Assembly (NCBI RefSeq): GCF_030865425.1 | Contig: NZ_JAVFCB010000001.1 | Span: 1 to 64,000, forward strand | Direction: 5' to 3' | Length of the DNA: 64,000 nucleotides | Origin: Microbacterium capsulatum | GTDB lineage: Bacteria > Actinomycetota > Actinomycetes > Actinomycetales > Microbacteriaceae | Program-made: the position numbers and the translations under genes | Part shown: piece by piece, positions 41,610-52,692 of the stretch | Layout of the letters: every line of letters begins with the position of its first letter | Numbering within the stretch: position 1 is the stretch's first letter | The notes under the pieces: generated by a model | Told to the model about the DNA's origin: nothing | The model's input: the letters and a program-made list of their open reading frames with translations, nothing else | The model's database searches: none

Positions 41610-41668
41610 CTCGCTGGTCGCGAATCGTCGCCTGGAGGGCCGGATGAGGGCGTGTCGCGACCAGCGAG
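41610..41668. repeat. 14-bp inverted repeat between convergent genes
   Basis: Perfect arms CTCGCTGGTCGCGA (41610-41623) and its complement (41655-41668) are separated by 31 nt. They lie between the convergent DUF2993 and YihY genes. The feature may be a bidirectional terminator or a dispersed element. Confidence 0.55.
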
Positions 41669-41687
41669 CAGGGTTCGAAGCGGGTGC

Positions 41688-42761
41688 TCAGGACGTCTTG
41701 TCGTGCATCGCCGGGTCGGGCTTCGCCGGGTCGGGCTTCGCCGGGTCGGGCTTCGTCAGGTCGGCCTTCGCGGCGTCGCGCTCCGCTCGCGTGGCCGTGA
41801 GCAGGCGCTCCGCGCGATCCAGGCGCCGCTCCGCGAACGAGCGGGGATGCCCGGACGCGCGATCCTCGCCGTCCTCGACGCCGGTGATGATCCAGGCGCT
41901 CGCGAGGAGGATCACCTGGGCCGACAGGTTCAACCACAGCAGCAGCGCGATGAGCGCCGCGAACGCGGCGAGCAGCGGATTCGAGCGCGCGCCGCCCACG
42001 AACAGGCTGGACAGCTGCTGCAGCACGAGCAGGCCGAATCCGCCGAGCACCGCGCCACCCCACAGCGTGCGCCCGCGCGCCCGCACCCCGGAGAGCACCG
42101 TGAAGAGCCCCGCGATGATGGCGGTGTCGAGGGCGAACACGACCAGCGCCGACAGGACGCGGCCGGGCCAGTCCAACCCGGGCGAGTGCGCGACGCCGAG
42201 CATCGTGGCCACGAAGTCGAGGCCCAGGGCTCCGACCACGCTCGCCCCCGCGGACAGAGCGAACGCGACCGCGATCCCGACCGCGAGTGCGAGGTTGCGC
42301 AGCAGCACCCACACCCACAGCACGTCGTCGGCGAGTCTGCCGGCCAGGGTCCGCAGCGCGATCCGTAGGGATCCGATCGCGCCGAGCGCGGCCCCGACCA
42401 GCACGATCACGGAGATGACCCCCGTGATCGACAGCCCGACCGGCGCTCGGATGAGCGTCGGATCCACGAGTCCGTTGCTCCCGACCAGCCCGGGGATCGC
42501 CGCGTCGACCGCCGAGACCAGCGCGGCGAGCGCCTGCGGATTCCCGGACAGCCACAGCCCCGCCGCGGAGAATCCGAGCAGCACCGCCGCGAACACGCTG
42601 AACAGCGCGCGGTAGGTGATCCCGTCGGCGAGCATCGGGCCGTGCTTCTCGGCGTAGAGCAGCCATGCCCGGGTGACCCGCAGCCGCAGCGCGCGCGCCA
42701 CGAGCGCGTCGACGGTGCGGGCCGGCCAGGGCCGGCCCGCGGACGCCTCATCGGAAGCCAT
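41688..42761 (-). CDS. YihY/BrkB-family membrane protein
   Basis: A 357-residue protein with six hydrophobic segments. DGITYRALFSVFAAVLLGFS (about 45-64) is the family start, and FALDTAIIAGLFTVLSGVRARG and WGGAVLGGFGLLVLQQLSSLFV (in parts) follow. LLWLNLSAQVILLASAWIIT is the conserved last span. The family is not a ribonuclease BN despite old naming, and its role is unsettled. The C-terminal tail has three tandem KPDPA repeats encoded by 15-bp units. The start at 42761 fits a leaderless -10 box. Confidence 0.85.
   Translation of the reverse strand: MASDEASAGRPWPARTVDALVARALRLRVTRAWLLYAEKHGPMLADGITYRALFSVFAAVLLGFSAAGLWLSGNPQALAALVSAVDAAIPGLVGSNGLVDPTLIRAPVGLSITGVISVIVLVGAALGAIGSLRIALRTLAGRLADDVLWVWVLLRNLALAVGIAVAFALSAGASVVGALGLDFVATMLGVAHSPGLDWPGRVLSALVVFALDTAIIAGLFTVLSGVRARGRTLWGGAVLGGFGLLVLQQLSSLFVGGARSNPLLAAFAALIALLLWLNLSAQVILLASAWIITGVEDGEDRASGHPRSFAERRLDRAERLLTATRAERDAAKADLTKPDPAKPDPAKPDPAMHDKTS
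41711..41755 (-). repeat. Three perfect 15-bp tandem units in the YihY tail
   Basis: CCGGGTCGGGCTTCG occurs three times back to back and encodes repeating Lys-Pro-Asp-Pro-Ala. A diverged fourth copy follows. The copy number may vary by slippage in frame. Confidence 0.85.
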
Positions 42762-42767
42762 GCACCG

Positions 42768-42773
42768 AGCGTA
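42768..42773 (-). promoter_or_regulatory. Predicted leaderless -10 box TACGCT for yihY
   Basis: On the minus strand TACGCT lies 6 nt before the ATG at 42761. Confidence 0.5.
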
Positions 42774-42867
42774 TCCAGTCGGGCGCCGCGATCCGGGAGC
42801 CGACGCGAGGAGCGTCGGGGGCGTGGAACGGGGCGTCACAGCCGCAGGGCCCGTACTCCGCGTGCCC

Positions 42868-42898
42868 TAGAATTCTCAGAACTCGGCACCGTTCTGAG
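42868..42898 (+). promoter_or_regulatory. lysA promoter -10 TAGAAT with inverted repeat over the start site
   Basis: TAGAAT at 42868-42873. Perfect 8-bp arms CTCAGAAC (42875-42882) and GTTCTGAG (42891-42898) follow, covering the expected transcript start. This is either an operator or a 5' hairpin. Confidence 0.5.
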
Positions 42899-42913
42899 CC
42901 GGGCATCCCACCT

Positions 42914-44386
42914 GTGACAACCTCGACGATTGGTGATCCGTTGCTCTCCGCATCGCCCGACGACGCGCTCGCCCCGGACTGGCTGGAGCTGCCGTCCGAC
43001 CCGAACGATCTGGTCGAGGGGGTGTGGCCCGCCTCGGCCCGGCGCGACGCCGACGGGGAGCTGAGCATCGGCGGCGTCGGCGTCTCCGAGCTGCGGGCCC
43101 GCTTCGGCACCCCGCTGTACGTGCTCGACGAGGGGGAGGCGCGCGCACACGCCGCCCGGATCAAGGCCGCGTTCGACGCCGCCGCAGCCGCGCACGGCAC
43201 GAAGGCCCGCGTCTACTACGCCGGCAAGGCGTTCCTCAGCACCGAGGTCGCCCGCTGGGTGACCCAGGAAGGGCTGCGCGTCGACGTGTGCACCCGGGGC
43301 GAGCTGGAGACCGCGCTCGCCGCGGGTGTCAAGCCCTCGCGGATCGGCTACCACGGCAACAACAAGAAGGTCTCCGAGCTGGAGCGCGCGGTCGAGGTCG
43401 GCGTCGGCGCGATCGTGCTCGACAGCGCGATCGAGATCGAGCGGCTCGGCGCGATCGCCGAGCGGCTCGGCGCCGTCCAGCGCGTGCTGCTCCGCGTGAA
43501 CAGCGGCGTGCACGCCGAGACCCACGACTTCCTCGCCACCGCCCACGAGGACCAGAAGTTCGGCACGCCGCTCGAGGCGGCCCCCGCCCTCGTCGAGCGG
43601 ATCCGGGAGATCCCCAGCCTCGACCTGCGCGGCCTGCACTGCCACATCGGCTCGCAGATCTTCGGATCCGCGGGATTCGCGGAGTCGGCCTCGCGCATCG
43701 TCGAGCTGCACGCGGCCCTCCGCGAGGACGGCGAGCTGCCCCTGCTGAACCTCGGCGGCGGCTTCGGCATCGCCTACACCCGCGCCGACGACCCGACCCC
43801 GATCGAGGAACTCGCGACCGCGATCGTCGACGCCGTCGCGGCGGAGTGCGAGGTGCGCGGGATCCCGATCCCCGCGCTCGCCTTCGAGCCCGGCCGCGCC
43901 GTGATCGGCCAGGCCGGCGTGACGCTGTACGAGGTCGGCACCACCAAGGACGTGTCGCTCGGCGACCGCGGCGACCGCCTCTACGTGAGCGTCGACGGCG
44001 GAATGAGCGACAACGCCCGCCCCGCGCTGTACGGATCGCAGTATTCGGCGCGGATCGCCTCCCGCGAGGGGACCGGCGAGCCGGTGCTCGTCCGCGTCGT
44101 GGGCTCGCACTGCGAATCGGGGGACGTCGTCGTCGATCACGAGTACCTCCCCTCCGACGTCACCCCGGGCGACCTGCTCGCGGTGCCGGCGACCGGCGCG
44201 TACTGCCACGCGCTGGCCAGCAACTACAACCACACTCCGCGCCCCGCGGTCGTCGCCGTGCGCGATGGCGCGGCTCGCGTGATCGTGCGGGGGGAGACCC
44301 TCGCCGACCTCCTCGGACGGGACGCCGGCATCGCCGCTCCCGCGGAGGCCGCCCCCGGTGCCCGCACCGGAGAAGGAGAAGCATGA
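42914..44386 (+). CDS. lysA: Diaminopimelate decarboxylase
   Basis: A 490-residue PLP enzyme making lysine from meso-diaminopimelate, starting at GTG. The PLP Lys lies in VYYAGKAFLS (about 98-107). HCHIGSQIF, GGGFGIAY and EPGRAVIG are the family binding loops, and GSHCESGDVV gives the active-site Cys. It is longer than the 420-residue average by an N-terminal extension of about 40 residues, as in other actinobacteria. It heads lysA-hom-thrB and overlaps hom by ATGA. Confidence 0.96.
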   Translation: MTTSTIGDPLLSASPDDALAPDWLELPSDPNDLVEGVWPASARRDADGELSIGGVGVSELRARFGTPLYVLDEGEARAHAARIKAAFDAAAAAHGTKARVYYAGKAFLSTEVARWVTQEGLRVDVCTRGELETALAAGVKPSRIGYHGNNKKVSELERAVEVGVGAIVLDSAIEIERLGAIAERLGAVQRVLLRVNSGVHAETHDFLATAHEDQKFGTPLEAAPALVERIREIPSLDLRGLHCHIGSQIFGSAGFAESASRIVELHAALREDGELPLLNLGGGFGIAYTRADDPTPIEELATAIVDAVAAECEVRGIPIPALAFEPGRAVIGQAGVTLYEVGTTKDVSLGDRGDRLYVSVDGGMSDNARPALYGSQYSARIASREGTGEPVLVRVVGSHCESGDVVVDHEYLPSDVTPGDLLAVPATGAYCHALASNYNHTPRPAVVAVRDGAARVIVRGETLADLLGRDAGIAAPAEAAPGARTGEGEA

Positions 44387-45690
44387 CCGACCCCCGAACC
44401 CTCCGCGTCGCCCTGCTCGGGGCCGGATCCGTGGGATCGCAGGTCGCGCGCCTGCTCATCGAGCACGCCGACGACCTCGCCGAGCGCAGCGGCGTCCGCC
44501 TCGCGCTCGCCGGGATACTCGTCCGCGACCCCGACGCGCCCCGGGACAGCCCGCTGCCCCGGGAACTGCTCACGACCGACGCCGAGGAGCTGATCCTCGG
44601 CGCGGACATCGTGATCGAGCTGATGGGCGGGATCGAGCCGGCGCGCAGTTACGTGCTGCAGGCGCTGCACTCCGGGGCCGATGTGGTCACCGGCAACAAG
44701 GCGCTGCTCGCCACGCACGGCGCGGAGATCTTCGAGGCGGCCGATCAGGTCGGCGCGTCGGTGTCGTACGAGGCCGCGGTCGCTGCCGCGATCCCGATCA
44801 TCCGGCCGCTGCGCGACTCGCTCGCGGGCGACCGGATCGCGCGGATCTTCGGCATCGTGAACGGCAGCACGAACTTCATCCTGGACGCGATGGACCGGCA
44901 GGGGCTGAGCGCCCAGGAGGCGCAGCGGATCGCCACCGAGCTCGGCTACCTCGAGGCCGACCCAACCCTGGACCTGGAGGGCTACGACGCGGCGCAGAAG
45001 GCCGCGATCCTCGCCAGCCTCGCCTTCCACACCCAGGTCACGATCGACGACGTGCACCGCGAGGGCATCGAGTCGGTCACCGCGGACATGATCGCCGACG
45101 CCCGCCGCGCGGGCTACGTGGTCAAGCTGCTGGCCGTGTGCGAGCGCCTCGCCGAGGCCTCCGGCGACGGCGTCTCGGTGCGCGTCTACCCGGCCCTGAT
45201 CGACCGCGAGCACCCGCTCGCGAGCGTGCACGGCGGCAACAACGCCGTGTTCGTCGAGGCCGAGGCCGCCGGCCCGCTGATGTTCTACGGCGCGGGTGCG
45301 GGCGGCGTGCAGACCGCCTCGGCCGTGCTCGGCGACGTGGTCTCGGCCGCGCGCCGGCACATCGCCGGCGGCGTGGGCGTCGGCGAGTCGGCCCGGCAGA
45401 GCCTGCCGATCGCGCCGTTCGGGCACATCACCACGCGCTACCAGATCACGATCGAGGTGGCCGACGTCACCGGAGTGCTGGCGACCGTTGCCGGGATCCT
45501 CAGCGACCACGGCGTCTCGATCGCGACCGCTCTGCAGACCGTCGAGGACGGCGAGGCGAGCACGACCGCGCGCCTCGTGATCGGCACCCACCGCGCGACG
45601 GAGCAGGCGCTCAGCGACACCGTCGCCCGCCTGGCCGAGAGCGCTGCGGTCACCCGCGTGGTCTCCGTGCTGCGCGTCGAGGGGGAGTGA
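44383..45690 (+). CDS. hom: Homoserine dehydrogenase
   Basis: A 435-residue enzyme reducing aspartate semialdehyde to homoserine. The nucleotide loop is VALLGAGSVGSQVARLL (8-24). GADVVTGNKALLA and GIVNGSTNFILDAM are the substrate region, and YLEADPTLDLEGYDAAQKA is the signature. A C-terminal ACT domain (about 357-430, ITIEVADVTGVLATVAGILS) implies feedback control, commonly by threonine. Its product feeds thrB here and metX at 11 kb. Confidence 0.96.
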   Translation: MTDPRTLRVALLGAGSVGSQVARLLIEHADDLAERSGVRLALAGILVRDPDAPRDSPLPRELLTTDAEELILGADIVIELMGGIEPARSYVLQALHSGADVVTGNKALLATHGAEIFEAADQVGASVSYEAAVAAAIPIIRPLRDSLAGDRIARIFGIVNGSTNFILDAMDRQGLSAQEAQRIATELGYLEADPTLDLEGYDAAQKAAILASLAFHTQVTIDDVHREGIESVTADMIADARRAGYVVKLLAVCERLAEASGDGVSVRVYPALIDREHPLASVHGGNNAVFVEAEAAGPLMFYGAGAGGVQTASAVLGDVVSAARRHIAGGVGVGESARQSLPIAPFGHITTRYQITIEVADVTGVLATVAGILSDHGVSIATALQTVEDGEASTTARLVIGTHRATEQALSDTVARLAESAAVTRVVSVLRVEGE

Positions 45691-45691
45691 G

Positions 45692-46636
45692 ATGACCTCG
45701 CTCCTGGGGCGCACCGTCGACGTGCGCGTCCCCGCGACCAGCGCCAACCTCGGTCCCGGCTTCGACACGCTCGGGCTCGCGCTGAGCATGTACGACGAGC
45801 TCGAGGTCACCGCCCTCGAGCCGGGCCGGGTGGAGATCGAGGTCTCCGGATCCGGCGCGGAGGAGATCCCCGTCGACGCGTCCAACCTCGTCGTCCGCTC
45901 GATCGCGCACGTCTTCGCGGACGCCGGGGTAGAGATGCCCGGCATCCGCCTCATCGCCCGCAACGGCGTCCCGCACGGCCGGGGGCTCGGATCCTCCGGG
46001 GCCGCGGTCGCCGCGGGCGTGCTGGCGGCGAAGGGCCTGCTGGAGGGCGTCGTCGAGCTCGACGACGCCGCTCTGCTGCGACTGGCGACCGAGCTCGAGG
46101 GCCACCCCGACAACGTCGCGCCGGCCCTGTTCGGCAGCCTCACGATCGCGTGGACGGGGGAGCGCGGCCCGCAGCACAAGAAGCTGCTCGTGCACCGCGG
46201 CGTGTCGCCACTCGTGCTCGTTCCCGGTTACACCATGTCGACCAAGGCCGCCCGCAGCCTGCAGCCGGAGCACGTGCCCAGCGAGGACGCGGTGTTCAAC
46301 GTGTCGCGCTCGGCGCTGCTCATCGCGGCGCTCACGCAGAGCCCCGAGGTTCTGCTCGATGCGACCGACGACCGGCTGCACCAGGACTACCGCGCCCCCG
46401 CGATGCCGGAGACCAGCCGGCTGGTCCGCGCCCTGCGCGCGGAGGGCTTCGCGGCCGTCGTCTCGGGAGCCGGACCCAGCGTCCTCGTGCTCTGCGACGG
46501 TCCGGGATCCCGCCTCGAGGCGGCCAGGATCGCGGACGAGGTCACGGACACTCCGTGGATCCCGCGGATGGTCGCCGTCGATGTCCGAGGTGGTACAGTG
46601 AGGGAACGAGCGGAGGGTCCTTCGTCACAATCGTGA
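45692..46636 (+). CDS. thrB: Homoserine kinase
   Basis: A 314-residue GHMP kinase. VPATSANLGPGFDTLGLAL (13-31) is the homoserine-binding start, PHGRGLGSSGAAVAAGVLA (93-111) is the ATP-binding GHMP motif, and VVSGAGPSVLVLC is the third motif. It makes O-phosphohomoserine for threonine synthesis. It begins 1 nt after hom, with no threonine synthase gene between or after. Its 3' end contains the likely rho promoter. Confidence 0.95.
   Translation: MTSLLGRTVDVRVPATSANLGPGFDTLGLALSMYDELEVTALEPGRVEIEVSGSGAEEIPVDASNLVVRSIAHVFADAGVEMPGIRLIARNGVPHGRGLGSSGAAVAAGVLAAKGLLEGVVELDDAALLRLATELEGHPDNVAPALFGSLTIAWTGERGPQHKKLLVHRGVSPLVLVPGYTMSTKAARSLQPEHVPSEDAVFNVSRSALLIAALTQSPEVLLDATDDRLHQDYRAPAMPETSRLVRALRAEGFAAVVSGAGPSVLVLCDGPGSRLEAARIADEVTDTPWIPRMVAVDVRGGTVRERAEGPSSQS
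46594..46599 (+). promoter_or_regulatory. Predicted -10 box TACAGT for rho
   Basis: TACAGT lies inside the end of thrB and would give a rho leader of about 225 nt. Confidence 0.4.
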
Positions 46637-46831
46637 TCACGACCTCCGACGCAATCTCTGCGTCGACCGCACACCACCCGAAACCGCACCGCGAGACGGA
46701 GATCGTGTTCGCCGCGGACGTGTTCACCGGGTGGCATGCAGGGGACAGCCTGTTCTCGGCATGATCGTGCGGCATCGCCCGGCTTTCGCCGTGCGCCGCT
46801 GAAACGCCCACGACTTACAAGAGGAGTACTC
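46637..46831 (+). other. rho 5' leader region
   Basis: 195 nt between thrB and rho without a convincing gene. Long leaders at rho are often sites of autoregulation by Rho itself. Here it ends in a good ribosome-binding site (AGAGGAG, 46820-46826). Confidence 0.45.
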
Positions 46832-48775
<1,944 letters not shown>

Positions 48776-48796
48776 TCCGGCGGCCGCGGATCCTTC

Positions 48797-49876
48797 ATGT
48801 TCGAACAGGTCGAGGCGCTGCGCGACGAGCACCGCAGGGTGGAGAGGGAGCTCTCCGACCCCGAGGTGCACGCCGACGCCGCGCGTGCGAAGCGGGTCAA
48901 CCGCCGCTACGCAGAGCTGAGCCGGATCGTGAAGGCGCACGACGACTGGATCGCCGCGGGCGAGGACCTCGACGCCGCCCGTGAGCTCGCCCGTGAGGAC
49001 GACGCGTTCGCGGACGAGGTGCCGGGTCTGGAGGAGGGGCTGCAGCGCGCCCAGGAGCGCCTGCGGCGCCTGCTCATCCCGCGCGACCCGGACGACGCCC
49101 GCGACGTGATCATGGAGATCAAGGCGGGGGAGGGCGGAGCCGAATCCGCCCTCTTCGCCGCCGATCTGCTGCGCATGTACGTGCAGTACGCCGCATCGAA
49201 GGGCTGGAAGACCGAGCTCCTGGAGCGCACCGAGTCGGACCTGGGCGGCTACAAGGACGTGCAGGTCGCGATCAAGGGGTCCTCGACGGATCCGTCCCAG
49301 GGCGTGTGGGCGCACCTCAAGTACGAGGGCGGCGTGCACCGCGTGCAGCGGGTCCCGGCGACCGAGTCGCAGGGGCGGATCCACACCTCGACCACCGGCG
49401 TGCTGGTGTTCCCCGAGGTGGACGAGCCGGACGAGATCGAGATCAGCCAGAACGACCTGAAGATCGACGTCTTCCGCTCCTCCGGCCCCGGCGGGCAGTC
49501 GGTGAACACGACCGACTCCGCGGTGCGCATCACGCACGTGCCCAGCGGGATCGTCGTGTCGATGCAGAACGAGAAGTCGCAGCTGCAGAACCGCGAGGCC
49601 GCGATGCGCGTGCTCCGCGCCCGCCTGCTCGCCAAGCAGCAGGAGGAGCGGGAGGCCGCCGCCAGCGACGCCCGTCGCTCGCAGATCCGCGGCATGGACC
49701 GCTCCGAACGGATCCGCACCTACAACTTCCCGGAGAACCGGATCGCGGACCATCGCACCGGTTTCAAGGCGTACAACCTCGACCAGGTCATGGACGGGGC
49801 GCTGGAGCCGATCATCGAGTCCGCGATCCACGCGGACGAGGAGGCGCGGCTCGCCGCCCTCAGCACGGAGTCCTGA
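48797..49876 (+). CDS. prfA: Peptide chain release factor 1
   Basis: A 359-residue RF1. The codon-recognition motif is PAT ([13 protein letters not shown], about 185-197), which marks RF1 rather than RF2 (SPF). The GGQ motif in [20 protein letters not shown] (about 228-247) enters the peptidyl-transferase centre and is methylated by PrmC, encoded at 52.7 kb. It reads UAA and UAG. It follows rho by 21 nt. Confidence 0.97.
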   Translation: MFEQVEALRDEHRRVERELSDPEVHADAARAKRVNRRYAELSRIVKAHDDWIAAGEDLDAARELAREDDAFADEVPGLEEGLQRAQERLRRLLIPRDPDDARDVIMEIKAGEGGAESALFAADLLRMYVQYAASKGWKTELLERTESDLGGYKDVQVAIKGSSTDPSQGVWAHLKYEGGVHRVQRVPATESQGRIHTSTTGVLVFPEVDEPDEIEISQNDLKIDVFRSSGPGGQSVNTTDSAVRITHVPSGIVVSMQNEKSQLQNREAAMRVLRARLLAKQQEEREAAASDARRSQIRGMDRSERIRTYNFPENRIADHRTGFKAYNLDQVMDGALEPIIESAIHADEEARLAALSTES

Positions 49877-49879
49877 GCG

Positions 49880-49895
49880 CGGACCTCTCGGTCCG
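49880..49895. terminator. Hairpin between convergent prfA and dinB
   Basis: CGGACC-TCTC-GGTCCG begins 3 nt past the prfA stop. The 6-bp stem is weak but well placed. Confidence 0.45.
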
Positions 49896-49912
49896 TCCAG
49901 GATCCCGGGTGG

Positions 49913-50977
49913 TCACCAGGCCCCGCGGGTGGGCGTGGTCCCCGCGCGGGCGTCCTCCGGCAGCGCCATCTCGGCGCGCACGCCGAGCAGTCGCACCGGC
50001 CGGCCGGGGGCGATCCGGCCGATGAGCTCGCGGGCCTTCCCGCGCACGACGTCCCGGTCGGTCGTCGCCGGGATCCGCTTCGTGAACGTCTTCGTCGTGA
50101 ACGGCGCGTAGCGGACCTTCAGCCCGAGGCCGATCACGGGCCGGCCGTCTCCGGCGACGTCGCCGAGGACCTGATCCAGCAGCGCCAGCGCGGCCTGCTC
50201 GATCTCCGTGCGGTCGGTGAGGTCGCTCTGGTAGGTCGTCTCGCGGCTGTGCCCGCGCGGGACCCACGGCGTGTCGTCGACGACGGCGGAGCGGCCGCCC
50301 CGGCCGAGCTCGCGATACCAGAGCCCCATCCGCGGGCCGAACTCCGTGGTGAGATCGGCCTCCGCGGCCGTCGCGAGTTCCGCGACCGTGCGGACGCCCA
50401 GGGCGAGCAGGCGCTTCGAGACCTTCGGGCCGACGCCCCACAGTTCGATCACCGGGCGGTCGCCCATCACCTCGTCCCAGTTCCGGGCGGTGAGCCGGAA
50501 CACGCCCCGCGGCTTGCCGAACCCGGTCGCGATCTTCGCCCGCACCAGCGTGTCGCCGATCCCGACGCTGCAGTGCAGCCGCGTCCGCGCCAGCACGGAC
50601 CGCTGGATCCGTCGCGCGTAGGCCTCGGGATCGTCCGTGTCGACGCCCACGAACGCCTCGTCCCAGCCCAGCACCTGGACCACCGCGCCGGGCTGGGCCC
50701 GCAGCTCCGACATCACCTCGGCGGAGGCGGCCAGATATGCGGGGGCGTCGACGGGCAGGATCACGGCGTCCGGCGCCTTGCGGGCAGCGATGCGCAGCGG
50801 CATTCCTGAGCCCACGCCGAACGCGCGCGCCTCGTAGGAGGCCGTCGACACCACCGCGCGCTCGGTCGGGTCGCCGCGCCCGCCCACGATGACGGGGAGC
50901 CCGGCGAGCTCGGGACGGCGCAGCACCTCGACGGCCGCGATGAACTGGTCGAGGTCCACGTGGAGCACCCAGTGCAT
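49913..50977 (-). CDS. dinB: DNA polymerase IV (Y family)
   Basis: A 354-residue translesion polymerase. WVLHVDLDQFIAAVE (3-17) supplies the first catalytic Asp, and LGWDEAFVGVD (about 102-112) supplies the Asp/Glu pair. The usual SxDE is changed to GWDE here, a variation found in some actinobacterial DinB2-like enzymes. IGDTLVRAKIATGFGKPRGV and the helix-hairpin-helix ELWGVGPKVSKRLLALG follow. There is no clear C-terminal beta-clamp motif. Whether it is an active polymerase of normal type deserves caution. It has a leaderless-type start. Confidence 0.87.
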   Translation of the reverse strand: MHWVLHVDLDQFIAAVEVLRRPELAGLPVIVGGRGDPTERAVVSTASYEARAFGVGSGMPLRIAARKAPDAVILPVDAPAYLAASAEVMSELRAQPGAVVQVLGWDEAFVGVDTDDPEAYARRIQRSVLARTRLHCSVGIGDTLVRAKIATGFGKPRGVFRLTARNWDEVMGDRPVIELWGVGPKVSKRLLALGVRTVAELATAAEADLTTEFGPRMGLWYRELGRGGRSAVVDDTPWVPRGHSRETTYQSDLTDRTEIEQAALALLDQVLGDVAGDGRPVIGLGLKVRYAPFTTKTFTKRIPATTDRDVVRGKARELIGRIAPGRPVRLLGVRAEMALPEDARAGTTPTRGAW

Positions 50978-50984
50978 GTCCCCG

Positions 50985-50990
50985 ACAGTA
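50985..50990 (-). promoter_or_regulatory. Predicted leaderless -10 box TACTGT for dinB
   Basis: On the minus strand TACTGT lies 7 nt before the dinB ATG. Confidence 0.45.
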
Positions 50991-51005
50991 CGCGGGGCGG
51001 GCGCC

Positions 51006-51608
51006 TCAGATCGAGTAGTCCGGCACCGAGAGGATCCGGGCGGTGTGCTCGCCGGGGACGCGCGGCCGGGCCTTCGCCGGCACGCCGGTGAGCACCGAGT
51101 CCGGCGGGGCGTCCTTCGTGACGACCGCGTTCGCGCCGATCGCCGAGCGGGCGCCGATCACGATCGGGCCGAGGATCTTCGCGCCGGCGCCGACCACGAC
51201 GCCGTCCTCGAGGGTGGGGTGGCGCTTGCCGGAGTCGCGGGTGCGGCCGCCCAGGGTGACCCCGTGGTACAGCATCACGTCGTCGCCGATCTCCGCCGTC
51301 TGCCCGATCACGACGCCCATGCCGTGGTCGATGAAGAACCGCCGGCCGATCGTCGCACCGGGGTGGATCTCGATGCCGGTCAGCCAGCGCGCGACCTGCG
51401 ACCCGAGCCGCGCCGGGAAGTGCAGCCCGCGACGCCAGAGCGCGTGGTTCAGCCGGTGCGCCCAGATCGCGTGCAGACCCGGGTAGAGCAGGGCGATCTC
51501 GAGCCCGCCGCGCGCGGCGGGGTCGCGGAGCCGGGCGGACGCGATGTCCTCGCGCATCCGCCCGGCCCACGACATGCCGGCCCTTTCGAGAGCCTCGGGG
51601 ACCGGCAT
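51006..51608 (-). CDS. cysE: Serine O-acetyltransferase
   Basis: A 200-residue enzyme with a left-handed beta helix. [15 protein letters not shown] is the start of the helical cap. [35 protein letters not shown] (read in parts; about 76-110) is the hexapeptide repeat with the catalytic Asp-His pair in [26 protein letters not shown] continues it. It acetylates serine for CysK. It starts on the last base of the cysK stop (TGATG), so the two are coupled. Confidence 0.96.
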   Translation of the reverse strand: MPVPEALERAGMSWAGRMREDIASARLRDPAARGGLEIALLYPGLHAIWAHRLNHALWRRGLHFPARLGSQVARWLTGIEIHPGATIGRRFFIDHGMGVVIGQTAEIGDDVMLYHGVTLGGRTRDSGKRHPTLEDGVVVGAGAKILGPIVIGARSAIGANAVVTKDAPPDSVLTGVPAKARPRVPGEHTARILSVPDYSI

Positions 51609-52546
51609 CAGTCCTCGCGGAGGTCCTCGAACAGCGCCGTGGAGAGGTAGCGCTCACCGGTGTCGGGCGCGACCACGACGATGGTCTTGCCGGCGCTCTC
51701 CGGGCGGGCGGCGACCTTCAGCGCCTGCGCGATCGCGGCGCCGCTGGAGATGCCGACGAGCAGGCCCTCCTTGGCGGCGAGCGCGCGCGCGGTGGCCAGC
51801 GACTCGTCGAACTCGGCCGTGATGACCTCGTCGATGACGTCGCGGTCGAGCACGGCGGGGACGAAGTTCGGGCCGATGCCCTGGATCTTCGCGGGTCCGA
51901 CGCGGCCTTCGCTGAGCAGCGGGGAGTCCTTCGGCTCGACGGCGATCACGGTGACATCGGGCTTGGCGGCCTTGAGGGCCTGACCGGTGCCGGTGACCGT
52001 GCCGCCGGTGCCGACGCCGGCGATGAAGACGTCGACGCTCCCGTCGGTGTCGCGGAGGATCTCCTGCGCGGTGGTCTCGCGGTGGATCTGCGGGTTGGCG
52101 GCGTTCTCGAACTGGCGGGCCCAGACGGCGCCCGGCGTGTTCGCGATGATCTCCTGCAGCGCCTCGATCGCGCCGCTCATGCCCTTGGTCGGGTCGGTCA
52201 GCACGAGCTCGGCGCCGAACGCCTTCAGCAGCACCCGGCGCTCCTTCGACATGGAGGAGGGCATCGTCAGGATCACGCGGTAGCCGCGGGCTGCGCCCAC
52301 CATCGCGAGCGCGATGCCGGTGTTGCCGCTGGTCGCCTCGACGATCGTGCCGCCGGGCTTCAGCTCGCCGGAGGCCTCGGCGGCGTTGATGATCGCGATG
52401 CCGATACGGTCCTTCACGCTCGACGCGGGGTTGAACGACTCCAGCTTGACCAGCACGGTCGCGGCCAGGCCCTCGGTGAGGCGGTTCAGCCGGACGAGCG
52501 GGGTGTTGCCGAACGTGGTGGTGATCTCGGAGTGGATGCCTGCCAT
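51608..52546 (-). CDS. cysK: Cysteine synthase A (O-acetylserine sulfhydrylase)
   Basis: A 312-residue PLP enzyme. [14 protein letters not shown] opens it. The PLP Lys lies in [14 protein letters not shown] (about 39-52), SGNTGIALA binds substrate, and [10 protein letters not shown] (about 177-186) binds the PLP phosphate. It makes cysteine from O-acetylserine and sulfide. It is first in the cysK-cysE pair. Its leader is about 95 nt long. Confidence 0.96.
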   Translation of the reverse strand: MAGIHSEITTTFGNTPLVRLNRLTEGLAATVLVKLESFNPASSVKDRIGIAIINAAEASGELKPGGTIVEATSGNTGIALAMVGAARGYRVILTMPSSMSKERRVLLKAFGAELVLTDPTKGMSGAIEALQEIIANTPGAVWARQFENAANPQIHRETTAQEILRDTDGSVDVFIAGVGTGGTVTGTGQALKAAKPDVTVIAVEPKDSPLLSEGRVGPAKIQGIGPNFVPAVLDRDVIDEVITAEFDESLATARALAAKEGLLVGISSGAAIAQALKVAARPESAGKTIVVVAPDTGERYLSTALFEDLRED

Positions 52547-52646
52547 GACTGACCTTTCGTAGGACGACACGTCGGGGAGGGATGGGGCGGCGCCGGATGC
52601 GGCGCCTGCGCCGTGCGACAGGGCGACGCGCGACGCGGTGCAGCAC

Positions 52647-52652
52647 AGCCTA
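52647..52652 (-). promoter_or_regulatory. Predicted -10 box TAGGCT for cysK-cysE
   Basis: On the minus strand TAGGCT gives a leader of about 95 nt before the cysK ATG. It lies 41 nt from the divergent prmC -10. Confidence 0.5.
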
Positions 52653-52692
52653 GGACGGGCTGGTGTGCACCCGGCGAATATGACGCCAGGTT

